Below, one piece after another: positions 1 to 7,088 of a stretch of 64,000 nt of DNA (the first letter of the stretch is position 1; the number at the start of each line of letters is the position of its first letter). The stretch is from Phycisphaera sp. (GTDB lineage Bacteria > Planctomycetota > Phycisphaerae > Phycisphaerales > UBA1924), in contig CP098402.1 in NCBI GenBank assembly GCA_025916675.1, positions 2,599,205 to 2,663,204 on the forward strand, read 5' to 3'. The notes beneath the pieces are model-generated. The model saw only the letters and a list, made by a program, of their open reading frames with translations. It searched no databases and was not told the DNA's origin. Both the position numbers and the translations under genes were made by a program.

Positions 1-507
1 CCCGCGAAACGCCGATCCACCCCCGCCCGCCTCGCGCTCATCGCGTGGCTCGCGTTCGCGCTGATGGCGTCGATGGGGCCGTTTCTGGTGGATGCCGACC
101 TCACTGTAATCGGTAATCGATCCGGATTCGACACGGTCGATGTCGTGATCGGGGGCGGCGCCATCGACGTGCGGTCGGGGAGCTGGCGCAGCGTAATCAG
201 CGCCGTCTTCGACCCATACTTAACCTGGCACCCGAGCGCATCGGATTGGATTGCCTTCGAGCTCTCCCAGGTCATGGCCTATCAGACAGTACACTACTGG
301 GGCGTCAAGTTCCCACCCTGGGCCATCTTGCTTGTGCCCACTCTCTTAGCCCTGACAACCCATCACTTCCTCCGCCATCGCGCCCACCGCAAACTCAATG
401 AGCTCGGCCGCACCCCCTGCCCCACTTGCAACTACGACGCCACCGATCTCACCACCTGCCCCGAATGCGGCGGAACATTAACCTCTCACACGGAGACCCA
501 AACATGA
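1..507 (+). CDS. Zinc-ribbon membrane protein, 5' end outside window
   Basis: The frame is open from the first base of the window, so the true start lies upstream; 168 codons are visible. Two hydrophobic stretches are seen, one at the window edge (around LALIAWLAFALMASMG) and one near visible residue 110 (PPWAILLVPTLLAL). The last 30 residues carry a CxxC…CxxC zinc ribbon (CPTCNYD…CPECGG), a small module common at the ends of planctomycete membrane proteins. The function is unknown. Its stop overlaps the next start as ATGA, so the two genes are probably translated together. Confidence 0.7.
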   Translation, partial: PAKRRSTPARLALIAWLAFALMASMGPFLVDADLTVIGNRSGFDTVDVVIGGGAIDVRSGSWRSVISAVFDPYLTWHPSASDWIAFELSQVMAYQTVHYWGVKFPPWAILLVPTLLALTTHHFLRHRAHRKLNELGRTPCPTCNYDATDLTTCPECGGTLTSHTETQT

Positions 508-956
508 GAACCAACCCGCTCGCGCTGTTTCTTCTCTGCCTCGCCCCGCTCGCCGGCTGCGCCGCCCAAACGAAGCACGCCGAAACCCATGCCCCAGAAG
601 CAGAACCCGCCATGCACATCCACTACCTCGAGATCGTCACCCCCGACGTCGACACCACCTGCGACGCCCTGGCGAGCGCCCACGGCACAACTTTTGGCGA
701 GCCCATCCCCGAGCTCGGCAACGCCCGCATGGCCCCACTCGACGGCGGCGGCAGCATCAGCGTGCGGGCCCCCATGCGCGCGACCGAGGCCCCCGTCGTC
801 CGCCCGTACATCCTGGTCGACGACCTCGCCGCCGCCGTCGAGGCCGCCCGCGCCGCCGGCGCCGAGATCGCGATCCCGGCGATGGAGATCCCCGGCCGCG
901 GCACCATCGCCATCTACATTCTGGGCGGCATCGAGCACGGGCTCTGGCAGGAATAA
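504..956 (+). CDS. VOC/glyoxalase-fold lipoprotein
   Basis: A 150-residue protein. The start is the ATG inside the ATGA overlap with the upstream stop. The N-terminus is a lipoprotein signal (LLCLAPLAGC), so the mature protein is probably membrane-anchored outside the cytoplasm. From about residue 38 the sequence looks like a single vicinal-oxygen-chelate (glyoxalase/bleomycin-resistance) domain: an opening HIHYLEIVTPDVD strand, a central RPYILVDDLAAAVEAARAAG segment and a closing GTIAIYILGG strand. One VOC domain normally dimerises. The substrate cannot be inferred. An exported VOC protein is unusual, because most act in the cytoplasm. Confidence 0.75.
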   Translation: MRTNPLALFLLCLAPLAGCAAQTKHAETHAPEAEPAMHIHYLEIVTPDVDTTCDALASAHGTTFGEPIPELGNARMAPLDGGGSISVRAPMRATEAPVVRPYILVDDLAAAVEAARAAGAEIAIPAMEIPGRGTIAIYILGGIEHGLWQE

Positions 957-1484
957 GCCGGCCGCGCTCGGGTGCTTCTTGGGGTTCGTGTTGTGCTCTT
1001 GGGGGGGTCTTGCACGGTCGACGCTCTGGCGGAGCGGAAGACGGCTGCGCCAGAGCTGCGGTCGGTTGGTTTGTTTTGAGCGCTCGCGTTGCTCGCTTGC
1101 GGCCGCATGAGCGGCCGGGCCCTTGCGGGCCGCGCCGGGGCATGCGCCCTGCGCCGAAGACGGCTGGTGCGGATGCCCCGGCGTTGTTGTGTCGCCTCGG
1201 CGGCGGGCCCAGGCGCCGGGGACATGCGCGGAAGACCGCGGATGCCCCGTCGCCGAGTGCCTTGTGTGGCCGCACGCGTTGGGCTCCTGACGCCGAAGCA
1301 TCCGCCGAGCGAGTCTTCGAGCGAAAGCGCATGCGGGAGGCGCGGCCGCTTCAGCGGCCCGGGCGGTAGCCCGCAAGCGAGCAACGCGAGCGCTCAAGAA
1401 CAACTAACTTGATCGAGCGGAGGCGCGGCCGTCTTCGGCCCCGCCGCAGCGGCGAAGAACCAAGACGCTCCCGGAGCACCACCC
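957..1484. other. Non-coding GC-rich region between convergent genes
   Basis: About 530 bp lies between the VOC lipoprotein and the reverse-strand pentapeptide gene. Several frames are open, but none has a plausible start, signal or family match. The region is dominated by the inverted-repeat element listed separately and by smaller hairpins. I see no RNA gene. Confidence 0.5.
1076..1397. repeat. Inverted-repeat element with perfect 27-bp arms
   Basis: Positions 1076-1102 and 1371-1397 are perfect reverse complements over 27 bp, and the match runs on outward with one indel (TTGTT outside each arm). They enclose about 270 bp of non-coding, very GC-rich DNA. Just inside each arm is a small hairpin built on GGCCGC/GCGGCC, with loop ATGA on the left and TTCA on the right, so the symmetry extends inward. 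Nothing inside looks like a transposase. It may be a small non-autonomous mobile palindromic element. Confidence 0.6.
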
Positions 1485-3149
1485 TCAGAGCAGCGCGTCG
1501 ATGGGCGCGGGCACGGTGGCCGTGAGCACCCAGTGCGCGGCCCGGAAGACGAAGGCCGCCACGGCCAGCCAGAAGAGGACGCGTGCGATGCAGTGCAGGC
1601 GGTAGAGGCCGATGGCCATGAGCGGGAAGTTCTTGTCGTACCGCAGCCAGCACGACGCCATCCACAACCACTCGCGCCACAGACGCGCCGCGCGAGCCGG
1701 CTCGTGCTCGGATGGTTGGAGTTCGTTATCATCCTCCCCGGTAAATCCCAGCACGCGCCGCTTGTACGTCGCGCTGAGCGGGTGCAGCGGGCCGTAGTAG
1801 TCCTCGAGCGATGGCGTAACGCGCGAACGTTCCTCGGCCTCACGCAGGGCGGTGACCCCCGCAGTGTTGACGTCTCCCGCCCCGAAGACCAGCCATCGCC
1901 ACGCGCCGAGCATGACGACCAGGCGGACCACGTTGTACGCCGCGACGATGGCCGTCAGGATGGCGAAGTACCACGCTTCGAGCCCGCCCACCAGCACCCA
2001 CCACGCTGGCGTGGGCGCGTGGTGGCGATCGAAGCGTTCGACGAGCCTCCGCAGTTCCCCGTGCGACAGGTTCTCGACGCGCGGCTCGGCCACGCCGTGC
2101 GTCCCGGCCCCCGGCAGATCGCCCAGGCGCGGCTCGAAGGCGGGCCGGGGCGTGGCCTCGGCGATCGCCGTGTAGGCCCGGTCGATGGCACCGAGGTTGG
2201 ACACGCTCACGACGAACGGCAGGAGGAAGGCGAGGGTGAGGAGCAGGTGCAGGGCGTAACGCGGACCCGTGTAGGTCCGCCGGAGGACCGACCACGGGTC
2301 CGGAGCCGCCCCCTCAATGTGAAGGCGATCGGCGAGGTTTGCATAAACGAGCAATCCGGAAGCGTGGCGAACATCTGCGTGATCGAGAGAGGCCCAACAT
2401 AGATTCGCGTGTTCAAAATGTGTCGAGGTGAGATCTGCGTGTTCGAGGCTCGCATAACCGAGGTACGCGTGTTCGAAGTATGCCGAGTGGTAGTGCCCGT
2501 GATCGAGCGATGCGCCGCCGAGGTACGCATGTTCGAGATGGGTCGAGTAGAGACTTGCGTGTTGGAGAAGGGCCTGGCTGAAGTTTGCGTACTCGAGACG
2601 AGCGTCTCCGAGGTACGCATGTTCGAGGTCAGTCGAGTAGAGGTTTGAGTGTTGAAGATGTACGTGGCTAAGGTTCACGAACTGGAGATGGGCTTCGCTG
2701 AGGTTCGCGAACTCGAGATGGGACTGGATGCCCGAGCCTCTTTGTACTCTAAAGAGTGCCGTCAAGGATGCGTATCGATCTTGGTTGCTCCCACTCGGAT
2801 CCAGTGCGTTTGCACGTTCAATCTCGTAGTGTAGCAGCACGAGCAGCCACCAATCACCACGGAACGGCAGTCCCCAGTTCATGATTGGCTGATGTAACTG
2901 ATTCCTGGCCAACCGGTCGAACGTCTCGTCCCCAAACGCCCTCCGCGCCACGTCCTCGTTGAACGCTTCGGTGCTCTCCTCATCCCGCCGCGCCGGATGG
3001 TCGGGCCCGTAGAACGGGCACACCAGCGGCCCGTCGTAGCACATCGGCCGCCAAGGCGGGCCCTCGGGCAGGCCCGCGACGAAGGCGGGCGTCTCGTCCG
3101 GGCTGGTTGGGGGTGGTGTTGGGGGGCTCGTGGGGGGTTCGTCGGCCAT
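1485..3149 (-). CDS. Pentapeptide-repeat membrane protein
   Basis: A 554-residue protein. After a proline-rich start and an unassigned domain (residues 20-140) comes a run of pentapeptide repeats at about 145-275, with an L or F every fifth residue (units such as LEHAY, LGDAR, FEHAN), which should fold as a right-handed quadrilateral beta-helix. About four hydrophobic segments follow: LHLLLTLAFLLPFVV near 297, a pair near 378-425, and FWLAVAAFVFRAAHWVL at the C-terminus. A soluble beta-helix tethered to a membrane domain fits a scaffold or sensor, but no function is known. The DNA repeats with a 15/30-bp period. Confidence 0.8.
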   Translation of the reverse strand: MADEPPTSPPTPPPTSPDETPAFVAGLPEGPPWRPMCYDGPLVCPFYGPDHPARRDEESTEAFNEDVARRAFGDETFDRLARNQLHQPIMNWGLPFRGDWWLLVLLHYEIERANALDPSGSNQDRYASLTALFRVQRGSGIQSHLEFANLSEAHLQFVNLSHVHLQHSNLYSTDLEHAYLGDARLEYANFSQALLQHASLYSTHLEHAYLGGASLDHGHYHSAYFEHAYLGYASLEHADLTSTHFEHANLCWASLDHADVRHASGLLVYANLADRLHIEGAAPDPWSVLRRTYTGPRYALHLLLTLAFLLPFVVSVSNLGAIDRAYTAIAEATPRPAFEPRLGDLPGAGTHGVAEPRVENLSHGELRRLVERFDRHHAPTPAWWVLVGGLEAWYFAILTAIVAAYNVVRLVVMLGAWRWLVFGAGDVNTAGVTALREAEERSRVTPSLEDYYGPLHPLSATYKRRVLGFTGEDDNELQPSEHEPARAARLWREWLWMASCWLRYDKNFPLMAIGLYRLHCIARVLFWLAVAAFVFRAAHWVLTATVPAPIDALL

Positions 3150-3203
3150 ACCGGCCCGATGCTAGTTCGTGGCTCGGGGCTCAGGGCCGATCCGCGGGCA
3201 GCG

Positions 3204-3393
3204 GCACCCGACCAGGGGCCCCCACCAGTCGGCTCGCGGGGCGGCCCGGCCGACCGGCGATGCGCCCCAGCGGATCGGGGGGCGTCCCTGGTTGGTTGGC
3301 AGGAGCCACCAGTCGATCAGGAAGGGCCGCCAGCAAACTGGTGGCTCTTCCTAATTTTGGGATTGGAGCGCCCACGCCGGTGTTTTCGGACGC
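3204..3393. repeat. 21-bp phased repeat array 1
   Basis: Nine consecutive degenerate 21-bp units can be laid end to end from 3204, 3225, 3246, 3267, 3288, 3309, 3330, 3351 and 3372. Most begin with CC and follow roughly CCANYNGNTNGG with G-rich second halves. Units at 3303-3313 and 3337-3347 also form an 11-bp perfect stem (GAGCCACCAGT/ACTGGTGGCTC). The last unit ends with GTTTTCGGACGC (3382-3393), a 12-mer also found at the end of array 2. All frames are open only because the period is a multiple of three; I do not regard it as coding. Confidence 0.65.
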
Positions 3394-3758
3394 GTCCGGC
3401 CGTGCGAGCCACCCCGATCGAGGGGGAGCGGCGCACGGATCGCACGATTTCTCTGCCCGGTCGCACAACCGGATTTCCTCGCAGGGACCAGCGTTTTTCG
3501 CCTCTACGCCCGCGCCCGCCGGCGGCGCCGGCAAAAAACTTTCGCCAGTTCACGCGTTACCAGTAGAGCCGCCCCTCCATGCCGTCGAAGGTATGTCTGG
3601 CCCGAAAACACCCGGCGAGCCGGGCGGGCCGACTCGGACGGATCGACAGCAGGGGCGACGATCGGCCGCGTGGCCGGGGGCGCCCACCCGCCGGGGCCAC
3701 GCGCGTGGGGCGGCCCGGCGAGACACGACCTCCCACGCCGAAGAAACGGAGCGCCACC
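3394..3758. other. Intergenic, no clear feature
   Basis: This stretch leads from array 1 to the fibronectin-like gene. It holds a GC palindrome near 3520-3535 (GCCGGC…GCCGGC) followed by an A-run, which does not make a terminator in this orientation. I see no gene, and no promoter strong enough to call. Confidence 0.4.
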
Positions 3759-4439
3759 ATGGCCACCAACATGCCCCAGGAACGGGGCGCAGCGTTAGAT
3801 TGGGTCGAGCAGCACATCGAGCCGTGGACGGACAACCAGGCGGCGATCGACTTGAGTGTCGCCCAGGTCGCGGCGATTACGCAACTTGCAACCACCGCCC
3901 GCGAAAAATTGACCGCCGCGGGTGCGGCGCGCCAGGCCGCGAAGAACGCCACCCAAGAGTGGTACGCCGCGGCCGACCAGATGAAGCAGCTCTCGAGCGA
4001 CCTGATCATCGACATCAAGGCCTACGCCCGCGGGGATGGCGGCGAGCAGGTGTACACGCTCGCGCAGATCAACCCCAAGGACCCTCCCGGCGAGGCCCCG
4101 CCCCCGGCCGTGCCCAGCGACATGCGCACGAGCCTGACCAACGAGGGGTTTGTGGCCATGACCTGGAAGGGCAAGGGCCCGACGGGCACGCGTTACCACG
4201 TGCGGCGGCGCCTGCCGAGCGAGAGCGCGTTCGCGTTCCTTGGCGACACCAGCGACAAGAATTTTACTGACGAGACCGTGCCGCAGGGCACCACGCGCGT
4301 GGACTACCAGATCGTCGCGGTGCACACCGACAAGAGCGTGCCGGGCGAGCCGTTCTTCGTGCAGTTTGGTGCGGGCAACAACGACAGCGAGCCGGGCCAG
4401 CAGGACGGGGGCCAGCCCCTGGACTCGAAGGCGGCCTGA
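3759..4439 (+). CDS. Conserved hypothetical protein with fibronectin III-like C-terminus
   Basis: A 226-residue cytoplasmic-looking protein starting MATNMPQE; the upstream in-frame extension is low-complexity and not credible. The first 110 residues are helical and Ala/Gln-rich (QVAAITQLATTAREKL…). A proline-rich linker (GEAPPPAVP) leads to a roughly 80-residue beta domain with fibronectin III character (NEGFVAMTWKG…TRVDYQIVAVHTDKS…), and the tail is disordered. No signal peptide or catalytic motif is visible. Planctomycetes encode many such proteins of unknown role. Confidence 0.7.
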   Translation: MATNMPQERGAALDWVEQHIEPWTDNQAAIDLSVAQVAAITQLATTAREKLTAAGAARQAAKNATQEWYAAADQMKQLSSDLIIDIKAYARGDGGEQVYTLAQINPKDPPGEAPPPAVPSDMRTSLTNEGFVAMTWKGKGPTGTRYHVRRRLPSESAFAFLGDTSDKNFTDETVPQGTTRVDYQIVAVHTDKSVPGEPFFVQFGAGNNDSEPGQQDGGQPLDSKAA

Positions 4440-4615
4440 CTGGCACGGCCAGACTGGCATCGCCAGACGGATCGGTTCCTTTCTTGTATTGGGCCCCGCG
4501 GCGCGTACGTCGTGGGGCCTGTTTCGTGTGTCCGAGCCCGGCCGATCTTGCGGCCTAAGAATGCCCGACCGGCCCCGCCCCGGGGCCCGCAACCCAACCC
4601 AAAGGAGCCCTCCCC

Positions 4616-4996
4616 ATGGCCACCCCCGCACCCGTCGTCCACTTCGAGATCGGCAGCAAGGACCTCGCCAAGACCCGCGAGTTCTATGGCGACCTGCTCG
4701 GCTGGCAGAGCCAGGAGGGCGGCCCCAACATGGCCATGCTCAGCAATTTAGGTTCGTACGCCGAGCCCAAAACAGAGGGCATCGGCGGGCACTTCAGCAG
4801 CCTGGGCCACGAGCCGCACCAGTACGTCACCGTCTACGCCCAGGTCGACGACATCGAAGCAACACTGAAGAAGGCCGAAGAACTCGGCGGCAAGACCGTC
4901 GTCCCCAAGCAGGAGGTTCCCGAGATGGGCTGGTTCGCCTGGTTCGCCGACCCCGAGGGCAACGTCGTCGGGTTGTGGAAGCCGATGAGCAAGTAA
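4616..4996 (+). CDS. VOC family (glyoxalase-like) protein
   Basis: A 126-residue single vicinal-oxygen-chelate domain preceded by a good AGGAG (about 4603). It opens with PVVHFEIGSKDLAKTREFYG, has a central QVDDIEATLKKAEELGGKTV helix, and ends with WFADPEGNVVGLWKP, the classical layout of small glyoxalase/bleomycin-resistance proteins. It is cytoplasmic and probably dimeric. Metal ligands and substrate cannot be fixed by eye. A dispersed repeat follows the stop by five bases. Confidence 0.85.
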   Translation: MATPAPVVHFEIGSKDLAKTREFYGDLLGWQSQEGGPNMAMLSNLGSYAEPKTEGIGGHFSSLGHEPHQYVTVYAQVDDIEATLKKAEELGGKTVVPKQEVPEMGWFAWFADPEGNVVGLWKPMSK

Positions 4997-5001
4997 GAAC
5001 G

Positions 5002-5032
5002 TGGCAATTGGCAATTGGGAGTTGGCAATTGG
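5002..5032 (+). repeat. TTGGCAATTGG-type dispersed repeat, copy 1
   Basis: An A+T-richer block built from GGCAATTGG units (GGCAATTGGCAATTGGGAG then TTGGCAATTGG), five bases after a forward stop and ahead of a convergent reverse gene. A nearly identical block in reverse orientation lies at 7050-7080, also in a convergent gap. Each unit contains the palindrome CCAATTGG or its relative GCAATTGC. Confidence 0.6.
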
Positions 5033-5077
5033 AGAGAGGCCGCCGGCCCCCCTCCGACCAATTACCTATTGCCCCTC

Positions 5078-6106
5078 CTACCCCTCCACCAGCTTCAACG
5101 CCACCAGATCCTGCACGTCCAGCAACCCCACCGGCTTGCCATCGCCATCCACGATCGGCACCTCGTCCTGCCGATACTCGAGCACCAACGCCACCGCGTC
5201 GCGCGCCAGCGCCTCGCTCGAGATCGTCCGTGGGTTCCTCGTCATCACCTCGCCGATGGGCCGATCCAGCTCGGTCCGATCGCGCAGAACGAGCCGCCGC
5301 AAGTCGCCATCGGTAAAGATCCCCGCCAGCTTCCCCTCGGCATCCACGAGCAGGATCGCCCCCGGCCGGCGACCACTGGCCGTCTGCACCGCGTGCTGCG
5401 CCTCGATCACGCTCACGCTCTCGGGCGCGACGGGCAGATGGTCGTGGATCGTGCATCGGGCAATGTCCATCACCGGCCTGAGCGCGCCACCGAGCGCACC
5501 ACCGGGATGCCGCCGCGCAAAATCCGCATCGGTAAACCCCCGCCGCGCCGCCGCCGAGATCGCCAGCGCATCGCCCAGCGCCAGCGTCGCCGTCGTCGAT
5601 GCCGTAGGCGCACTGAACCGCGGGTGCAACGCCTCGTGATCGAGCCCGAGATACAACGGCACCGTCGCCAGCCGGCTCAGCGGGTCGGCCTGCTCACCAT
5701 CCGCCGGCTTCTTCCCCGTGATCGTCACGATCGGCAGCTTGTCCTGCCGGAGCAACCCGCACAGCGCCACCACCTCGGCCGTCTTCCCACTGAACGAGAG
5801 CGCCAGCACCAGATCGCTCGGCCGGAACCGCCCAAGGTCCCCATGGGCCGCCTCGGTCGGGTGCACCAGGTGGCTCGGGATCCCCAGCGATGCCATCGTC
5901 GCGCTGATCTTCGCCCCCACGTGCCCGCTCTTGCCCAGGCCCGTCACCAGCACCGTGCCCCCGCTCTGGGCGCACGTATCGATCATCTCGACCGCCTTGG
6001 CAAAGCCCTCCGGAAGATCGGCGAGCGCCCCCACCGCCGCGGCCTCTTCCCTGAGGAGTTGGCTGGCCAGTTCGAGATGCTCGGAGGTATTCGTCGCGGT
6101 CGTCAT
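5078..6106 (-). CDS. kdsD: Arabinose-5-phosphate isomerase (SIS + two CBS domains)
   Basis: A 342-residue protein starting MTTATNTSEH. It interconverts D-ribulose-5-phosphate and D-arabinose-5-phosphate, the first step to Kdo. The SIS domain covers about 35-190 (GLGKSGHVGAKISATMAS sugar-phosphate loop, HPTEAAHGDLG, LALSFSGKTAEVV, and the ADFARRHPGGALG linker typical of KdsD/KpsF/GutQ). Two CBS domains follow at about 205-275 and 285-340 (LLVDAEGKLAGIFTDGDLRR; VPIVDGDGKPVGLLDVQDL). The length matches the family. It is divergent from scpA with a 39-bp gap. The kdsA gene lies 6 kb away, so the pathway is split. Confidence 0.9.
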   Translation of the reverse strand: MTTATNTSEHLELASQLLREEAAAVGALADLPEGFAKAVEMIDTCAQSGGTVLVTGLGKSGHVGAKISATMASLGIPSHLVHPTEAAHGDLGRFRPSDLVLALSFSGKTAEVVALCGLLRQDKLPIVTITGKKPADGEQADPLSRLATVPLYLGLDHEALHPRFSAPTASTTATLALGDALAISAAARRGFTDADFARRHPGGALGGALRPVMDIARCTIHDHLPVAPESVSVIEAQHAVQTASGRRPGAILLVDAEGKLAGIFTDGDLRRLVLRDRTELDRPIGEVMTRNPRTISSEALARDAVALVLEYRQDEVPIVDGDGKPVGLLDVQDLVALKLVEG

Positions 6107-6145
6107 TGGTGAGGGTATCACGCGAAAACCGTCCTAGACTGGACC

Positions 6146-6967
6146 ATGGACGCCACCGGCCCCGCCATCGCCGTCGACGCCTTCGAGGGGCCCATGGACC
6201 TGCTCCTGCACCTGGTTCGCGTCCACGAGGTCGACATCCACGACATCCCCGTCGCCCTCATCGCCGAGCGGTACATGGAGGCTATTCGAGACCTCACCCG
6301 CATCGACATCGACACCGCCGGCGAGTTCCTGGTCATGGCCGCCACCCTGGCCGAGATCAAGAGCCGCGTCGTCGCCGCCGAGAACCTGAGCCCCGAAGAC
6401 GCCGAACGGGCCCAGCGCGAGCACACCAAGGAAGATAAGCAGCCCGAGGACCCGCGGGCCGAGCTCGTCCGCCAGCTCCTCGAATACAAACGCCTCCGCG
6501 ACCGCGCCGACGCCCTCGAAGAACGCCTGGCCACCTGGCAAAGCCGCGCCCGCGTCGCCCCCGCCCTGCGACCCTCTCGAGACGACGCCGAGGAAGACCT
6601 CGCCCTCGACATGGACGATTTGTCCTTGACCGATTTAGTCGAGGCCTTCGACCGCATCGCCAGCACCATCCAGTTCGACCGCCTGGGCGAGCACACCGTC
6701 ACCGACGACGACACCCCCATCGAGCTCCACCAGGCCGACGCCATCGACCGCCTCGAACGCGCCCGCACCGAAACCGGCAACCCCGCCCTGCCCCTGAGCG
6801 CCCTCTTCACCGGCCGAACCAGAGGCGAAGCCATCGGCATGTTCCTGGCCATCCTCGAACTCATCCGCAACGTCCGCGTCCGCGCGTGGCGGGGCGAAAC
6901 CAACGGCGAAGAACCCGGACAGGTCTGGTTGGGATTGGTCGAGACACAAACCCCCGCCGACAACTAA
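6146..6967 (+). CDS. scpA: Segregation and condensation protein ScpA
   Basis: A 273-residue kleisin that bridges the SMC dimer and ScpB in the bacterial condensin complex. The N-terminal signature is clear (VDAFEGPMDLLLHLVRVHEVDI…IPVALIAERYMEAI…AGEFLVMAATLAEIKSR). The middle is acidic and variable (ERAQREHTKEDKQPED), and a winged-helix C-terminal region is present (PALPLSALFTGRTRGEAIGMFLAILELIRN). The length is typical. scpB and smc are not in the window. The start ATG is close behind the divergent kdsD start. Confidence 0.9.
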   Translation: MDATGPAIAVDAFEGPMDLLLHLVRVHEVDIHDIPVALIAERYMEAIRDLTRIDIDTAGEFLVMAATLAEIKSRVVAAENLSPEDAERAQREHTKEDKQPEDPRAELVRQLLEYKRLRDRADALEERLATWQSRARVAPALRPSRDDAEEDLALDMDDLSLTDLVEAFDRIASTIQFDRLGEHTVTDDDTPIELHQADAIDRLERARTETGNPALPLSALFTGRTRGEAIGMFLAILELIRNVRVRAWRGETNGEEPGQVWLGLVETQTPADN

Positions 6968-7049
6968 GCCCCCCGGCGCCACACCACCCTCCCAACCGAA
7001 CCGGATGCGGAAGCACCCCACCTTCTTTCTCCCTTTCCCTCTCCCTCTT

Positions 7050-7080
7050 CCCAATTGCCAACTGCCCAATGCCAATTGCC
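7050..7080 (-). repeat. TTGGCAATTGG-type dispersed repeat, copy 2
   Basis: The reverse-orientation counterpart of the block at 5002-5032. On the reverse strand it reads GGCAATTGGCATTGGGCAG then TTGGCAATTGGGAAGAGG. It lies between the convergent ends of scpA and the beta-helix dockerin gene. Confidence 0.6.
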
Positions 7081-7088
7081 CTCTGCTC

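Noticed and set aside
1010-1412. Overlapping 107- and 119-codon frames in the inverted-repeat region
   Set aside because: Low-complexity Arg/Ala/Gly frames in GC-rich palindromic DNA, with no recognisable protein.
3500-3545. Terminator at the GCCGGC palindrome
   Set aside because: It is followed by A's on the forward strand, and no gene ends into it on the reverse strand.
5015-6112. 365-codon forward frame
   Set aside because: Antisense shadow of kdsD.
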